Assembly: GCA_031426355.1 (NCBI GenBank)
Contig: JANPLD010000023.1
Coordinates: 1-41,872, forward strand
DNA: 41,872 bases
Reading direction: 5' to 3'
Origin: JANPLD01 sp031426355
GTDB lineage: Bacteria; Pseudomonadota; Alphaproteobacteria; Rickettsiales; UBA8987
Below, piece by piece: positions 1 to 8,547 of the stretch (positions are counted from its first letter, which is position 1; each line of letters begins with the position of its first letter). The notes beneath the pieces are model-generated. The model was not told where the DNA came from. It saw only the letters and a list, made by a program, of their open reading frames with translations, and ran no database searches. The translations under genes and the position numbers were made by a program.

Positions 1-452
1 TGCTGAAAGAAGATTTGAAAACCCAGCTGGGGGCGATGAAATATTCGTTCATAGTGCAGTTCTTTTACCTGATAGGTATATATTTTATTCTGGAATCGTT
101 TGGCTCGCCTAGCAATATCCTTGGTTATATAGTGGTGTTCCTGATAGCCAATATTGTGGCTATCATACCTGTTTCCGTTGGGGGTATAGGCCTGAGGGAA
201 TATACGTATGTTACCTTTGCCGCGATAATGCTCCTTGATAAGGATATTGGGGTTGCGGCGTCGTTCCTATTCTATCTTATATATAGCACAGTGGCTTTGC
301 TGGGGTTTGTGCCTTATCTGTTCCTTAATAAACTGGATGCAATGCAGATAAAATTCTTTGATTATAGGCACTCTGAAGCTTATAATGAGGCTCACAAACA
401 TTTAGAGGAGCCTTCTCACAATGAAAATAAAGATCCCACAGAACATCCTTGA
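1..452 (+). CDS. Flippase-like integral membrane protein (LPG synthase TM / UPF0104 family), 5' end outside window
   Basis: The frame is open from the left edge, so only the last ~150 residues are present. The visible part is strongly hydrophobic with about three or four membrane segments and contains the motif PVSVGGIGLREY, typical of the C-terminal half of the lysylphosphatidylglycerol synthetase TM / UPF0104 (YbhN-like) family. The tail after the last membrane segment is polar and charged (residues rich in H, E, N) and probably cytoplasmic. Members of this family are inner-membrane proteins linked to lipid or glycolipid translocation; the substrate cannot be told from this fragment. The 3' end overlaps the queH start by 32 nt, so the two are probably co-transcribed. 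Confidence 0.75.
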   Translation, partial: LKEDLKTQLGAMKYSFIVQFFYLIGIYFILESFGSPSNILGYIVVFLIANIVAIIPVSVGGIGLREYTYVTFAAIMLLDKDIGVAASFLFYLIYSTVALLGFVPYLFLNKLDAMQIKFFDYRHSEAYNEAHKHLEEPSHNENKDPTEHP

Positions 453-1107
453 TGACAGGCCGGAAATAGAGCTTGATCCGCCGCTTGGTGAAAAGAAAGT
501 ATTGCTTCATTCATGCTGCGCCCCTTGCAGCGGCGAAGTGATAGAGGCAATGGCTAAGGCCGGGCTGGACCTGACCATCTATTTTTATAACCCGAATATC
601 CACCCGAAAAAGGAATATGAGATTCGTAAGTCTGAGAATAAAAGATACGCGGATAAACTGGGGCTGGAGTTCATAGATGCTGACTATGATGTGCAGGAAT
701 GGTTCTACAAGGCGAAAGGTATGGAAAATGAACCGGAGCGCGGTAAAAGATGCACCATGTGTTTTGATATGAGGTTTGTCCGCTCGGCTGAATATGCCAA
801 GGAAAATGGTTTTAAGGTATTTTCAAGCTCACTTGGTATTTCCCGCTGGAAGGATATGGAACAGATAAACGGTTCTGGGCTTAAGGCGGCAGAACTTGTA
901 GGGAATGTTGAATACTGGACATATAACTGGCGTCGTGAAGGCGGCGGCGCGCGTATGTATGATATTGCGAAGCGTGAGGCTTTTTATAAGCAGGAATATT
1001 GCGGGTGCATATATTCACTTCGGGACACTAATGACTGGCGCGAATCTAAAGGTAGAGAGAAAATAGTTATTGGTGAAGAATATTATGAAGAAAAACTTGA
1101 GCAATAA
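421..1107 (+). CDS. queH: Epoxyqueuosine reductase QueH
   Basis: A 228-residue protein of the QueH (formerly DUF208) family, which reduces epoxyqueuosine to queuosine in the wobble position of tRNAs and replaces QueG in many bacteria. Visible signatures are the N-terminal HSCCAPCSGEV motif (vicinal cysteines, about residues 31-36), a second cysteine pair in RCTMCFDMR (about 110-118) and a C-terminal YCGCIYS. These cysteines bind the Fe-S cluster and a second metal centre in characterised members. The FSSSLGISRWKD stretch is also typical. The ATG is preceded by a GAGG about 10 nt upstream and lies inside the end of the preceding membrane-protein gene. Length is normal for the family. Confidence 0.93.
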   Translation: MKIKIPQNILDDRPEIELDPPLGEKKVLLHSCCAPCSGEVIEAMAKAGLDLTIYFYNPNIHPKKEYEIRKSENKRYADKLGLEFIDADYDVQEWFYKAKGMENEPERGKRCTMCFDMRFVRSAEYAKENGFKVFSSSLGISRWKDMEQINGSGLKAAELVGNVEYWTYNWRREGGGARMYDIAKREAFYKQEYCGCIYSLRDTNDWRESKGREKIVIGEEYYEEKLEQ

Positions 1108-1153
1108 TTAACTCAAGTATATTAGTAGTGTGAATTCAAAAATAAAATCATCC

Positions 1154-1759
1154 ATGAAAAAAACCATATTAACTCTTATGACAATCTGTTTTATCGGCTC
1201 TTCAGGGCCAGCAAATGCGGTTACGGTGGGTGAAGATGCACCTGATTTTAAGACCAATGATGTTAACGGGGCGGAATTCTCACTATCTGCACAGAAGGGT
1301 AAGATAGTTGTTCTGGAATGGACAAATCCACAATGCCCGTTCGTTAAGAAGCAGTATGATTCGAATAGCATGCAGGCTTTACAGAAGAAATATACTGAAG
1401 CAGGTGTTGTATGGGTATCAGTAAATTCTTCGGCTGAAGGCAGGGAAGGTTATCTTGCGAGTGATTCTGAAGCGAAAAAACTTATTACTGACAAACAGGC
1501 TTCCTCAAGTTTTTATATAAGGGATAGCATAGGTGATATTGGTAAATCATTCAGGGCGACCACTACACCGCATATGTTCATAATTGATAAAAGCGGCAAG
1601 GTTGTTTACGCTGGCGCGATAGATTCTATCCCATCTGCTAATAAAGATGATGTTGCGAAAGCGGAGAATTATGTTGCTGTGGCTTTAGATGAACTTCTTG
1701 CAGGTAAAGAAGTGACTAAGCAGAATACAACGGCTTATGGGTGTTCAGTTAAGTATTAG
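1154..1759 (+). CDS. Secreted thioredoxin-fold redoxin (AhpC/TSA-like)
   Basis: A periplasmic or lipid-free secreted redoxin. I place the start at the ATG at 1154, which gives a clean signal peptide (MKKTILTL..., cleavage after ANA); a GTG at 1130 would add eight polar residues before it. The mature protein has a thioredoxin/peroxiredoxin fold: VGEDAPDF opening, then WTNPQCPFVKKQY with a single cysteine where thioredoxins have CxxC, then the cis-proline region TTPHMFIID. This pattern matches the thiol peroxidase/redoxin-like proteins often annotated 'AhpC/TSA family' or 'thioredoxin family'. A second cysteine is near the C-terminus (YGCSVKY) and could act as resolving residue. It follows queH by 46 nt and converges with greA. 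Confidence 0.8.
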   Translation: MKKTILTLMTICFIGSSGPANAVTVGEDAPDFKTNDVNGAEFSLSAQKGKIVVLEWTNPQCPFVKKQYDSNSMQALQKKYTEAGVVWVSVNSSAEGREGYLASDSEAKKLITDKQASSSFYIRDSIGDIGKSFRATTTPHMFIIDKSGKVVYAGAIDSIPSANKDDVAKAENYVAVALDELLAGKEVTKQNTTAYGCSVKY

Positions 1760-1764
1760 TTTTA

Positions 1765-2238
1765 CTATTTATAAGTAACTTTCAGGATTTCATAACTTCT
1801 TTTGCCACCTGGGGTTTGAACGTGCACTGTGTCACCTTCTTCCTTGCTAATTAGGCTGCGGGCTATTGGGGAAGTTATTGATATTTTGCCTTTTTCGAGG
1901 TCAGCTTCATATTCGCCAACTATCTGGTATTTCTTTTTCTCTTCGGTTTCTTCATCAATAAGTTCTACGGTTGCGCCGAAGACGACTTTATCGCCTGAGA
2001 GTTTTGATACGTCGATTATCTCGGCATTGGCTATGATGTTTTCCAAATCCTGGATCCTGCCTTCAAGGAAGCTTTGCTTATCGCGTGCGGCATGATATTC
2101 GGCATTTTCCTTAAGGTCACCATGGTCGCGGGCTTCTGCTATCTGTTCGATAACGCTAGGGCGTTCAACCAGTTTCAAATGTTTATGCTCTGCTTCAAGT
2201 TTTGAGAAACCTTCTGTAGTGATCGCGATTTTGCTCAT
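1765..2238 (-). CDS. greA: Transcription elongation factor GreA
   Basis: A 157-residue GreA, the RNA polymerase secondary-channel factor that stimulates cleavage of backtracked transcripts. The N-terminal half is the expected coiled coil with the acidic tip motif GDLKENAEYHAAR (about residues 40-52). The C-terminal half is the FKBP-like domain ending in ITSPIARSLISKEEGD and the typical VQTPGGKRSYEIL. It lies 18 nt from the carB open frame on the same strand, so carB-greA are probably one transcript, an arrangement also common in other alphaproteobacteria. Start ATG is unambiguous. Confidence 0.97.
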   Translation of the reverse strand: MSKIAITTEGFSKLEAEHKHLKLVERPSVIEQIAEARDHGDLKENAEYHAARDKQSFLEGRIQDLENIIANAEIIDVSKLSGDKVVFGATVELIDEETEEKKKYQIVGEYEADLEKGKISITSPIARSLISKEEGDTVHVQTPGGKRSYEILKVTYK

Positions 2239-2256
2239 AAATATTACCTAATATTT

Positions 2257-5200
2257 TTAACCGTAACTTTGGATTGTCCTTACTTCAAAATGATCCTGTT
2301 TGCTTATCTCTTTGAGTGACTTGATAAGCTCCATAGCTCCATGTGCAGTAGTAGTATAAGGGATTTTCTGGATTAGGGAAGTGCGCCTGATACTGAAGCT
2401 GTCACGCAGGGATTTTTCTCCTTCAGTCGTATTTATAACAAGCTGGATATTACCTTTGATAAGCATATCAACAATATGCGGGGAGCCTTCAGTTACTTTG
2501 TTTATCCTTTCCACAACAATATTATTATCTGACAGGAATTTTGCAGTTCCTTTGGTTGCATATAGTTTATAGCCCATGCCGATGAGTTCGCTGGCTATAT
2601 TCACCATGTATTTCTTGTCATCATCCTTAACGGAAATGAAAACATTTCCGCCTTTTGGTAGTGTGCTGTTGCAACCCATCTGCGCTTTTGCATAAGCGAG
2701 CGGGAAGGTGAGATCAATACCCATTGCTTCGCCTGTTGATTTCATCTCAGGGCCGAGAACCACATCACTTGAGGTGAATTTATTGAACGGGAATACAACT
2801 TCCTTCACTGCAAAATGTTTGAGGTTCAGGAATTTTTCTTCCGCTTCTTTTATATTTATGAGCTTGCTGAGTTTCTCGCCTGTCATAACCAGTGCGGCGA
2901 TCTTTGCTACTGGAATGCCGGTTGCCTTGGCAACGAATGGAACTGTACGGCTTGCCCTAGGATTAACTTCGAGAATATATATTTCGTTATCTTTTATAGC
3001 GAACTGGATATTAATGAGACCTTTAACTTCCAAAGCAAGGGCAATAAGCCTTGCCTGTTTTTTCAGTTCTTCAATAACATCCCTTTTAAGGGAGTATGGC
3101 GGGATAGAACATGCGGAATCACCCGAGTGAACGCCTGCCTGTTCAATATGTTCCATTACGCCGGCGATGAATACATCTTTGCCGTCACATATAGCGTCAA
3201 CATCAATCTCAGAGGCATTTTTGAGGAAGCTATCAAGGAGAACCGGGCCGCCTTCAAAAGCGTCTTTATTGTCCCTGATATAATTTTTAAGTTCCTGCTC
3301 ATTATTTACAATTGCCATTGCCCTACCGCCCAGAACAAAACTTGGGCGCATAACAACGGGGAAGCCGACATCAACGGCTTTTTGTAATAAATTTTCATTG
3401 GGGAAGCAGATATCGTTTTTAGGCTGCTTAAGATTTTTTTCTGTAATGAAATCTTTGAATAGCTGCCTGTCTTCAGCAAGCTGGATGGATCTATTGGAAG
3501 TTCCGAGTAAAGGAACGCCTGCATTTTCAAGGTCATGGGCAAGTTTAAGAGGAGTTTGCCCGCCGAACTGTACGTTAACGCCAAGCAGGTTACCTTTGCT
3601 TTGTTCGAGGTGAATTATCTCAAGGACGTCTTCAGTTGTCAGGGGTTCAAAATATAACCTGTCAGAAGTGTCGTAGTCGGTTGAAACAGTTTCAGGGTTA
3701 CAGTTCACCATTATGGTCTGGATATTCCTTTCGCGTAGCGCGAAACATGCGTGAACGCAGGTATAGTCAAACTCTATTCCCTGACCGATCCTGTTAGGGC
3801 CGGAGCCGAGGATTATAACTTTCTTTTTATCATCAGGCTTGCCTTCGCAGTTAGTAACTTTAGTTACATTATCCTTTTTATAGGAAGCATCGCGGTAAGT
3901 AGAATACATGTAAGGTGTTGAAGATTCGAACTCGCCTGCGCAAGTATCAACCCTTTTAAATACCGGGCGGATATTATTTTTATGCCTTATTTCCCTGACT
4001 TCCTTCTCCCTTTTGCCGAGAAGTTGCGCGAGCCTTTTATCAGAGAAGCCATGTTTTTTGAGGTATAGAAGTGATTCAGGGTCTTTGATATCAACTTCAC
4101 CTTTTTTAACGCCTTCTTCGAGATCAACTATCTTTTTGATCTGTTCAAGGAACCATTTATCCCATTCGGTAAGTTCAGCAACTTTCTCAATTGTGTAACC
4201 TTTTCTGAAAGCCTGGGCGATGAGGAGAATTCTTTTTGGGGTTCTTTTTACGAGCTGGCCTTCAAGGTCGGCGTCGTCTTTATCGTTTAGGCCGCATAGG
4301 CCTGTTTCAAGTGAGCGAAGGGCTTTCTGTAAGCTCTCACAGAAATTACCACCCATAGCCATAGTTTCGCCAACTGATTTCATGGCGGAGGAAAGTATCT
4401 GATCTTCACCGGAGAATTTCTCAAAAGTGAATCTTGGTATCTTTGTAACTACGTAATCAATTGATGGCTCGAATGATGCAGGAGTGGTTTTGGTGCAGTC
4501 ATTCTGGATCTCATCAAGAGTATAACCTACAGCAAGTTTAGCCGCAACTTTTGCTATAGGGAAGCCTGTTGCCTTGGAGGCAAGGGCAGAAGAGCGGGAA
4601 ACCCTAGGGTTCATCTCAATGACTACTAGCCTTCCGGTTTTTGGATCAACGCCGAACTGAACGTTACTGCCGCCAGTTTCAACGCCTATCTCGCGCAGTA
4701 CCGCGCAGGATGCATCACGCATTACCTGATATTCTTTATCTGTAAGTGTGAGAGCCGGGGCAACTGTGATCGAATCACCGGTGTGAACGCCCATCGGGTC
4801 AACATTTTCGATAGAGCAGATGATTATGCAATTGTCGTTTTTGTCGCGGACAACTTCCATCTCATATTCTTTCCAGCCTAGCAATGATTCATCAATGAGA
4901 ACCTGATTGGTTGGGCTTTCATCAAGGCCGTTCTTTACTATCTTGTAATATTCTTCCTCAGTAGTTGCGACGCCGCCGCCGCTGCCACCTAAAGTAAATG
5001 ATGGGCGGATAATTGCAGGGAGGCCTATTTTTGTGAGGGCATCTTTTGCTTCATCAATTGAATTAACAATAGCATTTCTTGGAACGGCGAGGCCTATCCT
5101 TGCCATGGCTTCATTGAATAATTTCCTGTTCTCGGCTTTTTCAATTGCTTCAGGCTGAGCGCCGATAAGCTTTACGTTATATTTTTCTAGAATTCCTGCC

Positions 5201-5511
5201 TTGTGAAGTGCAAGGGTTGCATTGAGTGCAGTCTGGCCGCCCATGGTCGGGAGGATGGCATCTGGCCTTTCCTTCTGGATTATGCGCTCGATTATTTCGG
5301 TAGTTATTGGCTCGATATAAGTTGCATCTGCCATGTTAGGGTCGGTCATTATCGTGGCGGGATTGGAATTTACCAGTATCACGCGATAGCCTTCTTCCCT
5401 AAGTGCCTTGCAGGCCTGCGTTCCGGAATAGTCGAATTCGCATGCCTGGCCTATAACTATCGGGCCGGCTCCTATTATCATTATGGATTTTATGTCTGTT
5501 CTTTTCGGCAT
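2257..5511 (-). CDS. carB: Carbamoyl-phosphate synthase large subunit
   Basis: The ammonia/glutamine-channel large subunit making carbamoyl phosphate for arginine and pyrimidine synthesis. Starting at the ATG at 5511 (MPKRTDIKSIMIIGAGPI) gives 1084 residues, the normal size; the open frame runs 17 codons further upstream but those residues are not family-like. Two homologous ATP-grasp halves are visible: the first with IGAGPIVIGQACEFDYSG and GGSGGGVATTEEE, the second with ILGSGPNRIGQGIEFDYTC and MRPSFVLGGRAM. The last ~140 residues (after FISVKDDDKK) are the MGS-like allosteric domain. carA is not adjacent. The product could feed ArgF, encoded at 13739-14710. Confidence 0.97.
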   Translation of the reverse strand: MPKRTDIKSIMIIGAGPIVIGQACEFDYSGTQACKALREEGYRVILVNSNPATIMTDPNMADATYIEPITTEIIERIIQKERPDAILPTMGGQTALNATLALHKAGILEKYNVKLIGAQPEAIEKAENRKLFNEAMARIGLAVPRNAIVNSIDEAKDALTKIGLPAIIRPSFTLGGSGGGVATTEEEYYKIVKNGLDESPTNQVLIDESLLGWKEYEMEVVRDKNDNCIIICSIENVDPMGVHTGDSITVAPALTLTDKEYQVMRDASCAVLREIGVETGGSNVQFGVDPKTGRLVVIEMNPRVSRSSALASKATGFPIAKVAAKLAVGYTLDEIQNDCTKTTPASFEPSIDYVVTKIPRFTFEKFSGEDQILSSAMKSVGETMAMGGNFCESLQKALRSLETGLCGLNDKDDADLEGQLVKRTPKRILLIAQAFRKGYTIEKVAELTEWDKWFLEQIKKIVDLEEGVKKGEVDIKDPESLLYLKKHGFSDKRLAQLLGKREKEVREIRHKNNIRPVFKRVDTCAGEFESSTPYMYSTYRDASYKKDNVTKVTNCEGKPDDKKKVIILGSGPNRIGQGIEFDYTCVHACFALRERNIQTIMVNCNPETVSTDYDTSDRLYFEPLTTEDVLEIIHLEQSKGNLLGVNVQFGGQTPLKLAHDLENAGVPLLGTSNRSIQLAEDRQLFKDFITEKNLKQPKNDICFPNENLLQKAVDVGFPVVMRPSFVLGGRAMAIVNNEQELKNYIRDNKDAFEGGPVLLDSFLKNASEIDVDAICDGKDVFIAGVMEHIEQAGVHSGDSACSIPPYSLKRDVIEELKKQARLIALALEVKGLINIQFAIKDNEIYILEVNPRASRTVPFVAKATGIPVAKIAALVMTGEKLSKLINIKEAEEKFLNLKHFAVKEVVFPFNKFTSSDVVLGPEMKSTGEAMGIDLTFPLAYAKAQMGCNSTLPKGGNVFISVKDDDKKYMVNIASELIGMGYKLYATKGTAKFLSDNNIVVERINKVTEGSPHIVDMLIKGNIQLVINTTEGEKSLRDSFSIRRTSLIQKIPYTTTAHGAMELIKSLKEISKQDHFEVRTIQSYG

Positions 5512-5593
5512 CTCAAATATGAGGTAGTTAAATCTTAAAGCGTTATAAATATTTAGGGCCAATTTGCAAGCACTTCCCGATATGATTTTTTAT

Positions 5594-5628
5594 CCATAAC
5601 CTAGGCAGAGTACAAAGTAAGGTTATGG
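5594..5628. repeat. 9-bp perfect inverted repeat covering the ribosome binding site of the tail/toxin chimera
   Basis: CCATAACCT (5594-5602) and AGGTTATGG (5620-5628) are perfect inverted arms separated by 17 nt, ending 4 nt before the ATG at 5633. The right arm contains the AAGG that would serve as ribosome binding site. In RNA the hairpin would hide it; in DNA it could be an operator. Function is inferred only from position. Confidence 0.6.
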
Positions 5629-5632
5629 CGGT

Positions 5633-7510
5633 ATGAGATCAAAATATGAAAGGCTTGCGGCTATAGAGAATATATTGCTTGATGAGCTGATTTTAAAGGT
5701 GAGGGAATTAAGTTATTTTCTCAAAGCGGGATTTAACCCTGACCAGCCACGTATCCCTTCGAGAAACTCAAATGGTGGGCAATGGGCTGGCGGAGGTGGA
5801 ACCTTAAGTAAAGTTCCCGACAGCTGGGCAAATCCTGAAACTCTTAAAAAGAAATTTGGTAAACATAGTAGTGATTTTGGAGTTAAAACTCAAAAAGAGT
5901 ATGCCAAGAAGGCTCAGCAGTTTCGTACCAGAGCAATTAGGGAAAAACTCCCAGCTTTGGAGTATGGAAGAGGAAAGGAAATAGGATTATATTATGTTAC
6001 TGAATGGGGTTGGCAGTTCTATGAACCGCAGGAAGGTTATACAATAAGGATTAATGATGTTGAGGCGCTTTATTCTTTTACGGCGGCAGATGGGTGGGTT
6101 CTTTCTGTCGGGTTTGAGAATATTGATGAGCTTGGTGTGAATGCTACGGCTGATTCTACTAATAGATTATCAGTCAGTTCACCTGCTATCTTATTTAACC
6201 ATGAAACTGATGATATTCAGGTAAAGGTTAATAAAGCGGCGGCAGGTGATAATGCTTCGTTCTTATTCCAGACAGGGTTTTCCGGCCGTGCAGAGATCGG
6301 TTTAACGGGTGATGATGATTTCCATTTCAAGGTCTCACCTGATGGTTCGACATGGCATAACGCGATTACGATTGATAAGACCACGGGTAATGTAACTATT
6401 TCAGGAGGCGGGAGTTATTCGGCGGATGGTTCTACGCTACAGCTTGTCGGTTCAACATTTTCGGTGAAAGATGTTGAGCTTCTTGCGCTTGCGGGTCTGA
6501 CATCGGCATCAAATAAACTACCTTATTTTACGGGTTCGGGAACGGCATCACTTGCTGATCTATCTTCCTTTGGCAGGTCAATTATTGATGATGCGGATGC
6601 TTCGGCAGCAAGAACTACTTTAGGTTTGGTGATCGGAACAGATGTGCAGGCGCAGGATGCAGAGCTTGCAGCAATTGCGGGGCTTACATCTGCTGCAGAT
6701 AAATTGCCGTATTTTACGGGAAGTGGAACTGCGGCGCTTGCTGATATAACTTCAACTGCACGTAGTTTATTAGATGATAATTCTGCTTCAGCGATGAGAA
6801 CAACACTCGGGTTGGTAATAGGTACAAATGTTCAGGCTTATGATTCTGACCTTGATAACTGGGCGGGGAAAACGGCGCCTTCGGGGGCTGCGGTTGGTAC
6901 ATCAGATACGCAGACACTTACTAATAAAACTATAAATGGTTCTAACAATACCATTACAAATGTCAGTTTAACAAGTGGCGTTACGGGTGTTTTACCTGTC
7001 GCGAATGGTGGAACTAATGCTTCAACTGCAATTGAGTCAGCAAGGAATTTAGGTGGATGTTATATTATCGGGCAATCTGCTGTTGCTGCAAGTGTCGGGG
7101 CGGTAACTACAGAGGCAACGCTTGCTACTATAACGGTTCCGGCGAATGCGCTCGGGGCAAATGGCTTTATAGAGATAATTACTTTTTGGACCTATACGAA
7201 CTCAGCTAATAATAAAACGAAAAGGATAAGGTGGGGCGGTGCGAGTGGTGATATAATGAGGTCTCTGGTTTCTACAACTACTATAACAAATATAATAAAT
7301 GGTGGTTGGGGTAATAGAAATGCAACAAATTCACAAGTGGGCTTTATATCGCAGACCAATTCTAACGGATGGAGCAGCAGTACCAGTGCACTTATGACTT
7401 CAGCTAAAGATACAACTTTATCTCAGGATATAGTAATCACCGGGCAGAAGGCTAGTTCAGGGGAAACACTGACACTTGAGGGATATATCGTGAAATTATA
7501 TCCGAAATAG
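5633..7510 (+). CDS. Orphan chimera: polymorphic-toxin-like N-terminus fused to phage tail-fibre (DUF2793-type) protein
   Basis: A 625-residue protein with at least four parts. Residues 34-53 hold FNPDQPRIPSRNSNGGQWAG, a linker often seen in phage-borne and polymorphic toxin proteins. Residues 70-120 (KKKFGKHSSDFGVKTQKEY onward) resemble the start of a BECR-type nuclease toxin domain, but the run breaks off. At residues 125-245 the sequence becomes a tail-protein module: GWQFYEPQEGY and then NATADSTNRLSVSSPA up to FKVSPDGSTWHNAI match the end of DUF2793 and the block that usually follows it in alphaproteobacterial prophages. Residues 281-404 are two ~62-residue repeats, then GVLPVANGGTNAST, a common tail-fibre motif, and a beta-rich C-terminal domain. 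The first half of DUF2793 appears replaced by the toxin-like segment. No capsid, portal or tail gene is nearby, so this is an orphan; receptor binding or effector delivery is inference. Confidence 0.6.
   Translation: MRSKYERLAAIENILLDELILKVRELSYFLKAGFNPDQPRIPSRNSNGGQWAGGGGTLSKVPDSWANPETLKKKFGKHSSDFGVKTQKEYAKKAQQFRTRAIREKLPALEYGRGKEIGLYYVTEWGWQFYEPQEGYTIRINDVEALYSFTAADGWVLSVGFENIDELGVNATADSTNRLSVSSPAILFNHETDDIQVKVNKAAAGDNASFLFQTGFSGRAEIGLTGDDDFHFKVSPDGSTWHNAITIDKTTGNVTISGGGSYSADGSTLQLVGSTFSVKDVELLALAGLTSASNKLPYFTGSGTASLADLSSFGRSIIDDADASAARTTLGLVIGTDVQAQDAELAAIAGLTSAADKLPYFTGSGTAALADITSTARSLLDDNSASAMRTTLGLVIGTNVQAYDSDLDNWAGKTAPSGAAVGTSDTQTLTNKTINGSNNTITNVSLTSGVTGVLPVANGGTNASTAIESARNLGGCYIIGQSAVAASVGAVTTEATLATITVPANALGANGFIEIITFWTYTNSANNKTKRIRWGGASGDIMRSLVSTTTITNIINGGWGNRNATNSQVGFISQTNSNGWSSSTSALMTSAKDTTLSQDIVITGQKASSGETLTLEGYIVKLYPK
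6473..6844 (+). repeat. Two tandem ~62-codon repeats inside the tail-fibre-like protein
   Basis: Residues 281-342 and 343-404 align over their whole length, sharing AGLTSA, KLPYFTGSGTA and ARTTLGLVIGT-like or MRTTLGLVIGT blocks. The two copies differ at many codons, so the duplication is old. A third, degenerate start (DSDLDNWAGKTAPSGAA) follows. Repeats of this kind are typical of trimeric tail-fibre shafts. Confidence 0.85.
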
Positions 7511-7519
7511 TTAATCAAA

Positions 7520-7828
7520 TCAGTTATCGTAGAAATAAATAAGTTCGTTGGATTTTACCTTGCCGGTGGCTCTGCGGTATTGTTCGTCAAGCAAGTCTGC
7601 ATCAAGGCTCTGCGGGTATAATCTTTCGACCTTGTTTTTTAGCTGGTTGCGGTTTTCCTCAATTATCTGGAGTTTGAAATCTACCTGCTCAACACGGCTT
7701 TTTTCTTTCATGTAAGAAAGTATGCCGTTAGAGCCATTAACTAGATGCCAGCCAAGATAGCCGAAGATTAGTGTCAACAGCACGGTTTTGGTAAGTTTGG
7801 TAAAAAATATTTGTGCTCTGTAAAACAA
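7520..7828 (-). CDS. Septum formation initiator (FtsB/DivIC family)
   Basis: A 102-residue bitopic membrane protein: short basic N-terminus, one membrane segment (about residues 12-28) and a predicted coiled coil (about 35-72) ending in LDADLLDEQYRRATG, the family's hallmark (LD.d.LeE.AR..lg). FtsB-like proteins bridge FtsL and FtsQ in the divisome. The start is a TTG, with no in-frame ATG near. It lies 23 nt after murU on the same strand. A cell-division role is consistent with ftsK nearby, but the gene is too short for a firm FtsB assignment. Confidence 0.75.
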   Translation of the reverse strand: MFYRAQIFFTKLTKTVLLTLIFGYLGWHLVNGSNGILSYMKEKSRVEQVDFKLQIIEENRNQLKNKVERLYPQSLDADLLDEQYRRATGKVKSNELIYFYDN

Positions 7829-7851
7829 AAAAGCTGAGTTTTGAAAAATTA

Positions 7852-8547
7852 TTAAAGTAAGTTCTCTGCTATTTTCAGGCCGTTAATATCGCCTATATGC
7901 AGAACTTTTTCATCATATATTATAGTTCCTAACCTGTTTTTTTCCAAGAGTTGATTGAAAATTTCGGATAAAGAAAAGAATTTTTTTTGCGTGTTCTGCA
8001 AAATTGCCGTATTTATAATCTGGCAGCCTGTGTAGATGAAATCGTTATTTTCCCGTTTTTCGATCTGGCCATTCTGGTTAAAAGAATAGTCTCCGGTGCC
8101 TTCATAGCCAAGGAAATCTTCTTTTTTACAGAGTACGAGTAAGGCATCATGTTTTTTATTATCCCAGTTTTTCAGTAAAAGCTTGAGAGGGTTTTTCTGT
8201 TTAAATTCAGGGTAAATAATGTCACTATTATATGTGAATACGGGGTTGAAACCTAAATAAGAGCAGGCGTTTAGTAACCCGCCACCGGTTTCAAGGCGTT
8301 CATTTTCCCTTATTATATTAAGGTTTTTGGTCTTATAATTCTTATGTAAATAATCTTCAAGTTTTTCGGCGAGATAAAAACTGTTTATTGTGATGTCGGT
8401 AATTCCTGCAACTAATATGGTTTCAATATTATAATCAATAAGTGGTTTGTTTTTTACCTTAACCAGAGGTTTGGGAATGGTGTCAGTTACAGGTTTGAAC
8501 CTGCTTCCAAGCCCGGCGGCGAAGATCATTGCTTTGGTTGGTATCAT
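7852..8547 (-). CDS. murU: Sugar-nucleotidyltransferase, MurU-type (MurNAc-1-phosphate uridylyltransferase)
   Basis: A 231-residue NTP_transferase protein. The N-terminus AMIFAAGLGSRFKPVTDTIPKPL holds the nucleotide-binding G-x-G-x-R loop and the PKPL lysine. TYNSDIIY carries the metal-binding aspartate region. It overlaps the upstream kinase gene by 4 nt (ATGA), and this kinase-nucleotidyltransferase pair is the AmgK-MurU module, which recycles N-acetylmuramate from peptidoglycan into UDP-MurNAc and bypasses fosfomycin-sensitive de novo synthesis. Function is assigned by motif plus pairing; a related hexose-1-phosphate nucleotidyltransferase role cannot be excluded from sequence alone. Confidence 0.8.
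   Translation of the reverse strand: MIPTKAMIFAAGLGSRFKPVTDTIPKPLVKVKNKPLIDYNIETILVAGITDITINSFYLAEKLEDYLHKNYKTKNLNIIRENERLETGGGLLNACSYLGFNPVFTYNSDIIYPEFKQKNPLKLLLKNWDNKKHDALLVLCKKEDFLGYEGTGDYSFNQNGQIEKRENNDFIYTGCQIINTAILQNTQKKFFSLSEIFNQLLEKNRLGTIIYDEKVLHIGDINGLKIAENLL

Noticed and set aside
5512..5562. Upstream extension of the carB open frame by 17 codons.
   Set aside because: The residues are not CarB-like, and the ATG at 5511 gives the normal N-terminus and length.
5633..7510. A resident prophage around the tail-fibre-like gene.
   Set aside because: Flanks are core genes (carB, ftsB-like, murU), with no integrase, capsid, portal or lysis gene and no att-like repeat recognised.
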